Positions 47,110-56,659 of a stretch of DNA of 64,000 nucleotides are shown piece by piece. The translations under genes and the position numbers were made by a program. Source of the DNA: Rhizobium tumorigenes (GTDB taxonomy: Bacteria > Pseudomonadota > Alphaproteobacteria > Rhizobiales > Rhizobiaceae); assembly GCF_003240565.2 (NCBI RefSeq), contig NZ_CP117260.1, positions 124,001 through 188,000 of the forward strand, read 5' to 3'. Each line of letters opens with the position of its first letter. The stretch's first letter is position 1. A model generated the notes under the pieces. It searched no databases. It saw nothing but the letters and a program-made list of their open reading frames with translations, and was not told the DNA's origin.

Positions 47110-49495
47110 CCCCTGCCTTGTTTTCGCTGCTGGCCTCGTATTGCTTTCCTTCAGTGACCAAGGCTTTGGACGCGATAGACGCGTAACGTTACCCGCTATT
47201 GCACAAGAGACGGCGCGTGAACTCCAGCTCGAAGTGCTGGTCAACGGCAAGCCCAGTGGCCTCATCGCGGCGGTGAGACAGCTTTCTGGCGGTCGCTTGG
47301 CGATCCAGCCGGAGCAACTGCAAAATTGCGGCATAGCGCCGGCGCGGGAAGCGGCCTTACCCGATGGCTGGCTCGACATTGCAAAGCTGCCGGGCGTTAC
47401 CTTCGACTACGATGAGGCGAAGCAGACACTCGCCTTCACCGCCGCGCTACACAGTCTCGCCACGCTCAAGATCACGTCCGGAGAGACAGGGGGATCGGGT
47501 CGCCGGTCACCAAAAAGCGCAATCGGCGGGCTCGTCAACTACACCCTCTATGCTTCCACTGAGACCGAGAAGGTTGGCAATCCCTGGAGCTTCAGCGGTC
47601 TCTCGGGCGCTTTCGAGGCCCGCATGTTCAGCCCTCTGGGGCTCCTGACATCGTCCCAGCTCGTAGCGTTCTCGCCCAACGACATCTACTCCGGCGCACG
47701 GCTGGAGACGGCCTGGTCCTACGACGACCAGGAAAGCATGATGAGTTATCAAGTCGGCGACATCATCACCGGCGGTCTCGGCTGGAGCCGGCCGGTTCGG
47801 ATGAGCGGCGTCCAGATACAGCGCAACTTCGGCCTGCGGCCGGATCTGGTCACCATGCCTCTTCCTGGGATGTCAGGTTCGGCCGCAGTTCCCTCAACTG
47901 TCGACGTTTATGTCAATAATACGCACCGTCTGTCGCAAGACGTGCCGGCCGGCCCCTTCGCCATCTCCGATGTCCCTGTGTTGACGGGAAACGGAACGGC
48001 GAGGCTCGTTGTGCGCGATGCCCTGGGACGTCAGACCGTGACGGAAACACCGTTCTACGCCTCCGCCGATCTGCTGGCTTCCAAACTGTTCGACTACTCC
48101 GCAGAGTTCGGTTTTGCCCGCCGACAGTATGGCGTTCAGTCCTTCGCCTACGACGATCGCCCGATGGGCTCTGCCACCGGACGGTTAGGTGTCGCCGACT
48201 GGCTGACGCTGGAAGGCCATGGCGAGGCTGGCGAGAACTTCTGGACCGCCGGTCTAGGCACTACGGCCGGTCTCGGAAGATACGGGATCGTCAACCTATC
48301 CGGCGCCATGAGCCAAGGCGACGGCAATGGCTACTTGGCATCGGCAAGCGTCGAGACGGCGTTCTGGGGAATGCAGTTGCGGGCCAGCACGCAACGCACC
48401 TTCGGCGATTATGTGGATATTGCTGCGGTCACCGCCGATGACGTGAGTTTGCCCGGCAGCGTTGGCAACTTCGCCCGCAGCGGCGGGCCAGCGCGCGGCC
48501 TTGACCAGGTCAACCTATCGATGCCCCTGAGCTTCGATCCCACGGTTCTCAACCTCAGCCTCACCCATGTGGAAACGGCCCGGGGAGACCGGTCGAGAAT
48601 CGCCGGCCTGACGGCAAGCCGTCAGATCGGCGGGCGCGGCAATGCCTTTGTCACGGCGTATACGGACGTCGAGCGCAGCAACTCCTACGGCATTTTCGGT
48701 GGGTTGAGCTGGTCGTTCGGAGGTGGTGCCCGCGCTTCGACGGGGGTGACCGCAGACGGCTACGGGGCATCCGTCGTTGCGGAAACGGCTGGACGCCGTG
48801 AGCTGCAGAACGGCACGTTGGACTGGCGCGCAGGCGCTTCCGCAGGAAGTAGAAACACCCGATCGGTCGGCGCAACCTATAGCGGTGCGGCGGGCAATGC
48901 GGCCGTGACTGTACAGCAGGTCGGCAGCGACCTCAATCTGCGAGGGCAACTCGATGGTGCCGTGGTGGTTGCCGGGGGCGACGTTTTCCTGACGGACAGG
49001 GTGGATGACGGCCTCGCAGTGGTCGACGTGGGCCTGCCGGACGTCGACGTCCAGTTCGAGAACCGGCCGATCGGCAAGACCAACAAGAACGGGAAGATGC
49101 TGGTCACTGGCCTTCGCGCCTTCGAAGAGAATACGATCAGCATCGACGCCGAAACGCTGCCGCCTGGCGCCACGGTCGAGGCCGTATCGCAGAAGGTTAT
49201 GCCGCGCAAGCGGAGCGGCGTCGTCGTCGGCTTCAAGACGAGGGACACGAGCGAGGCTGTCACCATCACCCTGCGGCGTCAGGATGGAACCTATGTCGAG
49301 GCGGGGTCACTCTTGCGCGTCGAAGGCAGCGACGACCGCCATATCGTCGGATACGACGGCCAGGCCTATCTAGCGGGCCTGACCGGACCGACCCGGCTGA
49401 CCATCGAGACATCGGGCCGCCCGCCGTGCCGAGTAGAGATCGATCCTGCCGCATCAAAAGCCTTCAATCCAGCCATTTGCGGAGAAGTCGAATGA
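47081..49495 (+). CDS. Outer-membrane usher (CsuD/FimD-like)
   Basis: 804 residues. A short basic stretch and hydrophobic signal sequence (VFAAGLVLLSF) begin the ATG form at 47081, which overlaps the chaperone gene by 29 bp; a GTG at 47102 is an alternative start. N-terminal domain, beta-barrel repeats and the plug segment (PSTVDVYVNN) are followed by C-terminal domains. It forms the pore and assembly platform for the pilus. The TGA overlaps the next gene's ATG (ATGA). Confidence 0.9.
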   Translation: MPRRNSWVADPCLVFAAGLVLLSFSDQGFGRDRRVTLPAIAQETARELQLEVLVNGKPSGLIAAVRQLSGGRLAIQPEQLQNCGIAPAREAALPDGWLDIAKLPGVTFDYDEAKQTLAFTAALHSLATLKITSGETGGSGRRSPKSAIGGLVNYTLYASTETEKVGNPWSFSGLSGAFEARMFSPLGLLTSSQLVAFSPNDIYSGARLETAWSYDDQESMMSYQVGDIITGGLGWSRPVRMSGVQIQRNFGLRPDLVTMPLPGMSGSAAVPSTVDVYVNNTHRLSQDVPAGPFAISDVPVLTGNGTARLVVRDALGRQTVTETPFYASADLLASKLFDYSAEFGFARRQYGVQSFAYDDRPMGSATGRLGVADWLTLEGHGEAGENFWTAGLGTTAGLGRYGIVNLSGAMSQGDGNGYLASASVETAFWGMQLRASTQRTFGDYVDIAAVTADDVSLPGSVGNFARSGGPARGLDQVNLSMPLSFDPTVLNLSLTHVETARGDRSRIAGLTASRQIGGRGNAFVTAYTDVERSNSYGIFGGLSWSFGGGARASTGVTADGYGASVVAETAGRRELQNGTLDWRAGASAGSRNTRSVGATYSGAAGNAAVTVQQVGSDLNLRGQLDGAVVVAGGDVFLTDRVDDGLAVVDVGLPDVDVQFENRPIGKTNKNGKMLVTGLRAFEENTISIDAETLPPGATVEAVSQKVMPRKRSGVVVGFKTRDTSEAVTITLRRQDGTYVEAGSLLRVEGSDDRHIVGYDGQAYLAGLTGPTRLTIETSGRPPCRVEIDPAASKAFNPAICGEVE

Positions 49496-50463
49496 GCATA
49501 CACAAGGTCATGCTTGGCCTGCTGGGCGTCGTTACCAGTATCGGTTTTACATTGGCAGCGATGCCGGCCAACGCGCAGAGTTGCACGGTCACTATGGCGA
49601 ACTTAAACTTCGGCACGGTCAACCTGCTGGGTGGCGCCAGTGTCGACAGTTCGACAACCGTTTCGATCAACTGTTCAAACACCTTAAACGTCAGCACAAA
49701 TGTCCGCGTCTGCATCAACGTCGGCGGGGGCAGTGGCGGAATGGTGGGTGGTGCGCGGACGATGGCAAATGGTGCAAACCTGCTGCAGTACCAGCTTTAC
49801 CAGGATGCCTCACGCTCGACACCCTTGGGCTCGCTCGATCTGCCGGCTTTGGGCGCGCCGCAGCCATTCGACCTCTTATTGCTACCACTAACAAGTGCAT
49901 CGATGACCCGGTCCGTCTACGGGCGTATTCTTGCCACCCAGCCGACAACGCCCGGCGGCGCCTACTCTTCGCTGTTCACAGGTAGCTCGTTTCGCGTAAA
50001 CTGGACACCGTACACTCTCACCGCCCCGGCCTGCAGCTCCGTGACTCAAAACCCGACATTCTCCGCCTTCTCAGTGCAGAGCTTTGTTGATCGCACGTGT
50101 AGCGTCACGGCGCAGAACTTGAACTTTGGCTCCCAGGGACTGCTCAAGACCAAGGTCGATGCTTCCACAGATCTGTCCGTCACCTGCACGTCCGGCTTGC
50201 CATTTTCCATCAGCCTCAATGGCGGCTTGACCAATGCGGTGCCGGCGCAACGCAAGATGACGAACGGCACAAATTCGATCACATACGGGCTGTTCCGGGA
50301 TGCGGCAAGGTCGCAGCTGTGGGGTAGCTTAGCGGGGCTCCTCGCTTCGGGCACTGGTACCGGCCTCGTGCAGCGGCTCGTCGTCTATGGCCGGGTACCG
50401 GCACAGACAACACCGCCTATTGGGACCTACAGCGACACAGTCGTCGTGACTATAACATATTGA
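49492..50463 (+). CDS. Two-domain SCPU protein, probable pilus tip adhesin (CsuE-like)
   Basis: 323 residues with a signal peptide (MPANAQ cleavage near 25) and two SCPU domains, an N-terminal one at about 25-190 and a C-terminal one at about 195-323 that repeats the SCTVT.LNFG pattern as CSVTAQNLNFG. The C-terminus VTITY is pilin-like. Two-domain architecture and last position match the tip adhesin CsuE of archaic pili. The ATG at 49492 overlaps the usher stop (ATGA), giving coupled translation. Confidence 0.88.
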   Translation: MSIHKVMLGLLGVVTSIGFTLAAMPANAQSCTVTMANLNFGTVNLLGGASVDSSTTVSINCSNTLNVSTNVRVCINVGGGSGGMVGGARTMANGANLLQYQLYQDASRSTPLGSLDLPALGAPQPFDLLLLPLTSASMTRSVYGRILATQPTTPGGAYSSLFTGSSFRVNWTPYTLTAPACSSVTQNPTFSAFSVQSFVDRTCSVTAQNLNFGSQGLLKTKVDASTDLSVTCTSGLPFSISLNGGLTNAVPAQRKMTNGTNSITYGLFRDAARSQLWGSLAGLLASGTGTGLVQRLVVYGRVPAQTTPPIGTYSDTVVVTITY

Positions 50464-50791
50464 CCTCGTTTTGGCGGAACGCTCTGATACATCAATAGAG
50501 GCCTACTGAAGCTCGTAGCGCTGCGCTGGCACCAGCTGGCGCAGCCCGGCAGTATTTGCCAGCGCGTATTTAGATCGTCGCCCGCGAGGCTTTGTTGCAA
50601 AGAACGTTGAGAGTTTCAGCTGGGTTTGCGCCAGAAAGGCTTTGCCGGGCTTGGATGACGGATAGATCCGGCTGGCTATCCGCCGGAAGCGCGACCGAGG
50701 CCGATCTGCGGCAGTTTCATTATCGAATTTCGAGGCGGCTGGCGGCAGATCGTTCGAATGCCATCCCCAATCATAAGGTTCCCCTAAGCTG
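50464..50791. other. Intergenic region after the pilus operon
   Basis: 328 bases. An inverted repeat GCTGCGC/GCGCAGC (50520-50526, 50539-50545) could close the pilus transcript; no T-run. No gene seen. Confidence 0.4.
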
Positions 50792-51241
50792 TCACGCAGG
50801 CAGGAAGGTCTTTATGATCTCCTTTGCCAAGCGATGGGGACGTCGCGTCGCGGCGTTTATGCAGCACCAGGAGCTTTCTATCTCGGCGCAAAGCTCATCG
50901 CGGTGCTTCACCCGTGTGGTAAAGGACGCCCGGGGTCCAGAAGCGTGGGTCGCTGTCACCAACACATGGATCGGATCGCCCAAGAGCACCGGCTTTCTAT
51001 ATCGGATGTGATGGGCCAGCGCGACCCAGACCAGATCATTTCTGGCGTCGATTGGTGCGATGTGATGCCAGTAGCCGAGCACGGCTTCCTGCACCCACTG
51101 AAGATAGACGGAATTGTTGACGTGCCCCTGCTGATCGATGTCAGCCGGTGAAACGGTAATTGAAAGATTGAATGTGGGTGCGCTTGACGAAAGAAGCGAA
51201 GGCTCAGGGCGCTGCCTACGATCAACGGGTGGACATATCAA
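50792..51241 (-). CDS. Acyl-CoA thioesterase, hotdog fold (YbgC/4HBT type)
   Basis: 149 residues. ITVSPADIDQQGHVNNSVYLQWVQEA is the characteristic 4HBT motif with the acid/polar catalytic position in DIDQQGHVNN. The start is uncertain: the ATG-less 5' part begins with a TTG at 51241 and the first 20 residues are not homologous. It probably hydrolyses acyl-CoA or acyl-ACP thioesters. Confidence 0.78.
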   Translation of the reverse strand: MICPPVDRRQRPEPSLLSSSAPTFNLSITVSPADIDQQGHVNNSVYLQWVQEAVLGYWHHIAPIDARNDLVWVALAHHIRYRKPVLLGDPIHVLVTATHASGPRASFTTRVKHRDELCAEIESSWCCINAATRRPHRLAKEIIKTFLPA

Positions 51242-51332
51242 TGGTCATGCTCTCGGTGGTTGGGGACGCGGCCTGGCTGACGCGGGCCAGGAAGGGCTTT
51301 GCCTTTTGAAAAGTGACGCAGCGGTCAGGCGC

Positions 51333-52190
51333 CTAGAGCTTCGGACCATGATCTGCCCATGATGGCGGCGCGCCGAGGAGGCCGAGGGCCAGTCCCGGGA
51401 TTCCGGGCGAACGGCCGTAAGCTTCGCATGCGGCGTTCTTCGGCGCGCCTCCGAGTTGCGACTGCAATTTCTGCCGGGACGGGAGCGACAGGTTCAAGCC
51501 GGAGGTCTTCTTTCCCTTTGCAAGCATTTCCGCGAACTGACCGGCAAAGGACGACGCAAGGCCGTAAGCGTCCCCGACTTCGGAAATGCGAGCCTCGTTG
51601 GTGATAGAGTTGGCGCCGCGGGACCAGACAATAGCCGCCCTCTGTATCCCGTTATTGTCGAGGGCCTCCGCTTCCACCGCGAGGCCACCCAATCCAATGG
51701 GCAGACGAGGCACGCCGACGGGCAGGACGACCGAGCTTCCGAGACTGACCGCCGTAGACAAGCCGGCCGCGAACTTGCCGGTTGGAACTATGTCCGTAAT
51801 GACGACCTTTACGATGATGTCGGCGGGCTCACCGGGACCGACGACATGGTATTTATCACTGAGGTCAACGCATAGCGCGCGATCAAGCGCATTGGAAACA
51901 AGACGGCCGTTGCCGATGTTGTGAACACGCGAGTAGGCTTCGGGTGACAACCGCGTCGGTGATATGGCAATTGAACTGGCTGCTAGCAACGCCGGTGTAT
52001 CGACGTAGGAGCGGGACTTGGTGAAACGCCCTTCGCTTGCTCCCAGACTGCTGTACGAAGTCAGCGACCCGGACTCCGTGAGAGGAACCGAGCTGCAACT
52101 TCCAAGACTGAGGCTGACACAAAGTCCGGCCGCCTTCCAGCTGACGCGACGAGTCTTGAAAACGTGCTGGCTCAAGTCTTTGTTCGTCAT
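51333..52190 (-). CDS. DUF3313-type outer-membrane lipoprotein
   Basis: 285 residues. An N-terminal hydrophobic segment ends in the lipobox LGSC (about residue 32), so it is lipid-anchored. The remaining beta-rich body (SVVLPVGVPRLPIGLGGLAVEAEALD) matches DUF3313-type lipoproteins of unknown function. It is 76 bp downstream of the RND pump gene on the same strand and likely belongs to that operon. Confidence 0.75.
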   Translation of the reverse strand: MTNKDLSQHVFKTRRVSWKAAGLCVSLSLGSCSSVPLTESGSLTSYSSLGASEGRFTKSRSYVDTPALLAASSIAISPTRLSPEAYSRVHNIGNGRLVSNALDRALCVDLSDKYHVVGPGEPADIIVKVVITDIVPTGKFAAGLSTAVSLGSSVVLPVGVPRLPIGLGGLAVEAEALDNNGIQRAAIVWSRGANSITNEARISEVGDAYGLASSFAGQFAEMLAKGKKTSGLNLSLPSRQKLQSQLGGAPKNAACEAYGRSPGIPGLALGLLGAPPSWADHGPKL

Positions 52191-52266
52191 AGCTATTAAA
52201 GTCCTACCTTAATTGAGATAAACATTGTCGTGGAATGGGACTTTGGTGTTGCGGCGCTCACTTCCG

Positions 52267-55200
52267 TCAACTCATGTCCTCGGCGCTCCGCGAGGGTCCC
52301 GCCGGAGCAGTCCGCCTGCCTTCTGCCGCAAGTAAAAGCGACATCGCGCAGGGCAGGAGAGTCAGGGTCAAGAGTGTGGCAACCGCAAGCCCGCCGATGA
52401 TTGCTGATGCCATCGGGCCCCAAAAGATTTCGGACGCGATTGGGATCATGCCGAGGATTGCAGCGCAGGCTGTCAGGACGATGGGCCGCGCACGGTGCAG
52501 GGACGCCGCAATGATCGCCTCGTTGGGTAGTTTTCCCCGGGCAACGTTCTGGTCGATCTCCTGAATGAGAATGACCGAGTTGCGAATAATCATGCCGGCA
52601 AGGGCGATCACACCGAGTTGCGCGACGAATCCCATTGGCGTGCCCGTCGGCAGCATCGCAAGAACCACACCCACAAGCCCAAATGGCGCCATCAGAAGGG
52701 CAAGCGCCATGCGTGTGAAACTCTGCAGTTGGATCATGAGGAGCGCGACGATGACGAATATCATGACAGGAATGACCGCGAAGATGGAGGAATTGCCCTT
52801 CTCGGATTCTTCCGTGATGCCGCCTGCGGTGATGGTGTAGCCGGAGGGAAGTTCCTGACGCAGCGCGTTAAGCTGTTCGTCGACCTTTCCAGCGACCGTT
52901 GCGGCCAGGGCGCCATTCTGGACGTCCGACTGCACGATGATCATCGGTTTGCCTTGCCACCGCCAGATGATCGGGTCTTCCATGCCATAGGCAACCGTCG
53001 CCACCTGTCGGAGCGGTACATGGCTTCCATCGCCGGTACGCAGCTCAATATTGCTCACCTCGGAAACGGATGTGCGGTCAGGCTCAGTGCCCTTGACGAC
53101 GACGTCCACCAGCCTGTTCCTGTCGCGGATCGTCGTGACGGTCGACCCGGAGAAGATCGCTGCGATCTGGTTGGTGATCGATTCCGAGCTCATCCCGAGC
53201 GCACGGGCCTCGATCTGGTTCACCAGGATGGTCACGCTTTTTTGCGGCTCCCCGGCGGTCATATTGATGTCTCGGGCATCCGGATTGCTGCCGATGACGG
53301 ATGCTACTTTTGCCGAGAAGACGCGAACCTGCTGATAGTCAGGCCCGGACACCCGAAATTTCAGAGGCCAACCGACGGGAGGCCCAAGTTCGAGCGGCGA
53401 GACGCGCGTCACCAGATCCGAGAAATTCTCGTCCAGGGCCGTTTCGATTCTCTGGCGAACGGCCTCCCTCGCCTCGACGCTCTTGGCGACCACAACGGTT
53501 TCAGTCACGTTGTCGTTGTCGAGTTGAAGGTCCATCGGAAGGTAGAAGCGGACGGATCCAGATCCGACATAGGTGGTATAGTGATCGATGTCCGGGTCCT
53601 TGGCGAGAACGTCCTCCAGCTGCCTCGCGCGGATCTCCGTTGCTGCTCGCGACGCGTTCTGGGGCAGCGTCAGGCCAACCAGCAGCTCCGGCCTGTCGGA
53701 TGCCGGGAAGAATTGCTGCTCGAGGCGACCGACACCCGCAACTGCAAGGCCGAAGGCCACAAGCGAGAAGATGATCGTCAACCATCGATGCCGCAGTATC
53801 CAGGTCAGACTCCTTCGGTAGAGAGTCGATATCCGGCCCGCATCGGCGTGAGAGTGAGTCAGGGCCTTCGGCAATATCCACGTGCCGAGAAGCGGCGAAA
53901 ACAGAACCGCTACGATCCAGGACGACGACAGTGCAATGAGGATCACCATGAACAGGGAGAATGTATATTCTCCGGCACTGGACGCGGCGAAGCCGACGGG
54001 AATGAAGCCGGCGATCATGACCGCTGTACCGGTGAGCATGGGGAAGGCGGTCGTCTCGTATGCGTATGTCGCGGCAACTGAGCGTGATTTGCCGTTCTCC
54101 AGGCAGGAGACCATGCTTTCGACGGTGATCATGGCGTCATCGACCAGCAGACCAAGGGCGATGATGAGAGCACCGAGAGAGATACGCTGAAGACCGACGC
54201 CGGCGATTTCCATGCCGAAAAACGTCAGTGCCAGGACGAGAGGTATGGAGATCGTCACGACCAGGCCGGCCCGTGTGCCCAGCGAGACAAAGGAAACAGC
54301 AAGCACGATAATGATTGCTTCGACCAGGACTTTCGTGAAGCCGTCGACCGCATCCTCGACCACCGTAGACTGATCGGCGACCTGGGTCATTTCGACACCG
54401 GCTGGCAGCTGGGATGCAATGGCGTTCATTTGCTTTTTCAGCGCTTGGCCAAAAGTCAGGAGGTTGCCGTCTTTAGCCATGGAAATAGCAAGCGCGATCA
54501 CCTCCTTGCCATTGACGCGCACGGATGGTGCGGGCGGGTCAACGATGCCTCGAGAGATGGTTGCTATCGAATCGAGCCTGACATATCGACCGCCGAGCTT
54601 CAGCGTCATATCTTTGAGATTGTCCTCGGAAGCGAAAGCCCCGCTGACCCGGACGGAGATCTTTTCTTCCGTCGTCTGGACCAATCCGGCTGGGTTGACC
54701 GAGTTTTGGGCACGGATAGCCTCGACTGCGGCAGCTGGATCAATCCCGAGACTGGCAAGTTTACCCGGCGAGAACTCGATCAGGACCTGTTCTTCCTGGG
54801 TGCCGAGCAGGATGACCTTGCCGATGTCGGGTAGCGAGAGAATTGCGTCGCGGATCGCCTCAACGCGATCCGTCAGTTCCCTTTGGCTAAATCCGTCGCC
54901 ATGGAACGCGTAGATGCTTCCATAGGTGTCGCCGAATTCATCGTCGAAGAAAGGCCCGGAGACGCCTTCCGGAAGCGTCGCTGAGATATCCGACATCTTC
55001 TTGCGAACGATATACCAGATTCCATCCACCTCTGCGGGCGGCGTGTCGTCGCGCAAATTCACCATGATCACGGCCTGACCGGGGCGCGTATAGCTTTGCG
55101 TGTAGTCGAGGTGTGGGGTTTCGGAGAGTTTCTTTTCAAGTTTATCGGTCAGCAGACTGACAGTGTCATTGACGCTCGCCCCGGGCCAATTGGCGCTGAC

Positions 55201-55371
55201 GACCATCGTCTTGATGGTGAACGGCGGGTCTTCGTTGCGAGACAGCTTCAGATAGCTCAGCACGCCGGCCGTGACCGCCGCGAGCATCAGGAAAATCACC
55301 AGCGAGCGGTGGGTAATCGCCCATATGGAGAGATTGAAGCGGTTCGAGGGGGGGCTCGGCTGAGGGCTCAT
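52267..55371 (-). CDS. RND multidrug efflux pump, inner membrane
   Basis: 1034 residues with twelve membrane segments in two repeats. N-terminal RFNLSIWAITHRSLVIFLM and the TM4-type charged region GALIIALGLLVDDAMITVESM (proton relay Asp pair) are typical of HAE1/AcrB-like pumps. It begins in an ATGA overlap with the adaptor gene's stop. No outer-membrane channel gene is adjacent, so a shared TolC-like partner is expected. It probably exports hydrophobic toxic compounds. Confidence 0.92.
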   Translation of the reverse strand: MSPQPSPPSNRFNLSIWAITHRSLVIFLMLAAVTAGVLSYLKLSRNEDPPFTIKTMVVSANWPGASVNDTVSLLTDKLEKKLSETPHLDYTQSYTRPGQAVIMVNLRDDTPPAEVDGIWYIVRKKMSDISATLPEGVSGPFFDDEFGDTYGSIYAFHGDGFSQRELTDRVEAIRDAILSLPDIGKVILLGTQEEQVLIEFSPGKLASLGIDPAAAVEAIRAQNSVNPAGLVQTTEEKISVRVSGAFASEDNLKDMTLKLGGRYVRLDSIATISRGIVDPPAPSVRVNGKEVIALAISMAKDGNLLTFGQALKKQMNAIASQLPAGVEMTQVADQSTVVEDAVDGFTKVLVEAIIIVLAVSFVSLGTRAGLVVTISIPLVLALTFFGMEIAGVGLQRISLGALIIALGLLVDDAMITVESMVSCLENGKSRSVAATYAYETTAFPMLTGTAVMIAGFIPVGFAASSAGEYTFSLFMVILIALSSSWIVAVLFSPLLGTWILPKALTHSHADAGRISTLYRRSLTWILRHRWLTIIFSLVAFGLAVAGVGRLEQQFFPASDRPELLVGLTLPQNASRAATEIRARQLEDVLAKDPDIDHYTTYVGSGSVRFYLPMDLQLDNDNVTETVVVAKSVEAREAVRQRIETALDENFSDLVTRVSPLELGPPVGWPLKFRVSGPDYQQVRVFSAKVASVIGSNPDARDINMTAGEPQKSVTILVNQIEARALGMSSESITNQIAAIFSGSTVTTIRDRNRLVDVVVKGTEPDRTSVSEVSNIELRTGDGSHVPLRQVATVAYGMEDPIIWRWQGKPMIIVQSDVQNGALAATVAGKVDEQLNALRQELPSGYTITAGGITEESEKGNSSIFAVIPVMIFVIVALLMIQLQSFTRMALALLMAPFGLVGVVLAMLPTGTPMGFVAQLGVIALAGMIIRNSVILIQEIDQNVARGKLPNEAIIAASLHRARPIVLTACAAILGMIPIASEIFWGPMASAIIGGLAVATLLTLTLLPCAMSLLLAAEGRRTAPAGPSRSAEDMS

Positions 55372-56450
55372 AGGCGGTCGTCTTTCTCGATGGTGACAGC
55401 TTCCCCGTCACGCAGCTTGGTGACACCGGCTGTCGCAACGAGATCGCCGTCCCCGAGGCCATCGGAAACGAGCATGCTCTTGCCCGCGTACCGCTCAATC
55501 TTGACGGTCCGTGCTTGAATGGTTTTGCTCTGGGGCATGTAGACAAATACGGCCTGATCCTGTCCGAGACGGGCCATTGCCGCCGACGGGACCTCGAACA
55601 GGCGCTTTGGCGAAAGGATTACCTTGCCGCTGACGGCAGCGCCCATCGGGAAGCCCTGAACCGGGTTTTTCAAGGTCACCCTGACGCGATAGGTTCGGGT
55701 TGTTGCGTCGGCTGACGGCGTGACTTCCCGTACTTTTCCCGTTGCGGTCTTGCTGGGGTCGGATAGGAGACTGATCTGTACCTCGGGGTCGGTCAGGTTC
55801 TCGTTCCACAATTGCTCGGGGATATCGAAAACCGCATCCAGCTCGGCGTTCGAGCTCAACGTCAGCACGGTCTGGCCGGAGGTAACGACCTGACCTTCGT
55901 TGGCTGAGACGCCGGAGACTATACCATCCCGATCAGCTTTCAGGTCCGTGTAGGAGAGAGACTGTCTCGCGCTATCCAAAGTCGCGTTGGCGGCCTCCAG
56001 CTTGGATTTTGCTGCCTGGAGATTGGCGTCGCCTTGCTGAACCTGCGCGCGCGAAATCGCATTTTTTGAAAAGAGTTCCCAATTGCGCGCTGCGGTGAGC
56101 TCGGCAAGCCCGACGTCGGATTTTGCCACATCGACCTGGGCCGACGCCGACGAGACGTTGATCGATGACGGGATCTTGTCGACTCTGGCGAGAATATCGC
56201 CCGCCTTGACGGAAGAACCGTTCTCGATCCGAAACACGATCTGGCCATCCAGCCGGAAGCTCATCGGGATCTGATACCGCGGCTGGACCTCGCCGGTTTG
56301 ACGGAAGGTTTCGCCAATAAGCTCCGACTTGACCGATACAACCCTGATGGCGTGCGCCCTTGCCTGAGGGGCCGCGTCGTCCGAGCAGGCAGTCAGTCCT
56401 GCTGCACACAGGGCGGCGCAACAGGCAAGGATACGGCTGAGCATGGGCAC
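55368..56450 (-). CDS. RND efflux periplasmic adaptor (MFP), lipoprotein
   Basis: 360 residues. The lipobox LTAC (about residue 22) makes it a lipid-anchored AcrA-like adaptor. RLDGQIVFRIENGSSVKAGD begins the lipoyl-like domain and a helical hairpin lies at about 90-150. It links the pump to an outer-membrane channel. It is first in the minus-strand operon and divergent from the two-component system. Confidence 0.9.
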   Translation of the reverse strand: MPMLSRILACCAALCAAGLTACSDDAAPQARAHAIRVVSVKSELIGETFRQTGEVQPRYQIPMSFRLDGQIVFRIENGSSVKAGDILARVDKIPSSINVSSASAQVDVAKSDVGLAELTAARNWELFSKNAISRAQVQQGDANLQAAKSKLEAANATLDSARQSLSYTDLKADRDGIVSGVSANEGQVVTSGQTVLTLSSNAELDAVFDIPEQLWNENLTDPEVQISLLSDPSKTATGKVREVTPSADATTRTYRVRVTLKNPVQGFPMGAAVSGKVILSPKRLFEVPSAAMARLGQDQAVFVYMPQSKTIQARTVKIERYAGKSMLVSDGLGDGDLVATAGVTKLRDGEAVTIEKDDRL

Positions 56451-56466
56451 TCCGGTATGGCTATAT

Positions 56467-56592
56467 GCCGCTCGAGAAAGCGGCGCAAATTCGATGCCTC
56501 ATCTCTGCCACAGGGGTTTCAGCGCGCGCATTGCATTGTGTAAAGTTTTGTTTCAGCCGAAGTGCCGATCTTGCCCGCTTGCAACAAAACTT
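56467..56592. promoter_or_regulatory. Regulatory region between efflux operon and two-component system
   Basis: Two features: a GCCGCT/AGCGGC hairpin at 56467-56484 just upstream of the adaptor gene, and a perfect 10-bp inverted repeat AAGTTTTGTT/AACAAAACTT at 56543-56552 and 56583-56592. The second is a candidate binding site for the adjacent response regulator. Confidence 0.4.
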
Positions 56593-56659
56593 AATATTTC
56601 GCTCCCCGGAAGCACGGCGTACCGTGTTATAAATGACCAAATACGGGAGATAATTGCTC

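Noticed and set aside
50592..51011. 139-codon frame opposite the thioesterase
   Set aside because: It is antisense to a gene carrying the full hotdog motif and has no family resemblance of its own.
52618..54081. 487-codon plus-strand frame inside the RND pump
   Set aside because: The pump reads through the whole region with complete RND motifs; this frame has none.
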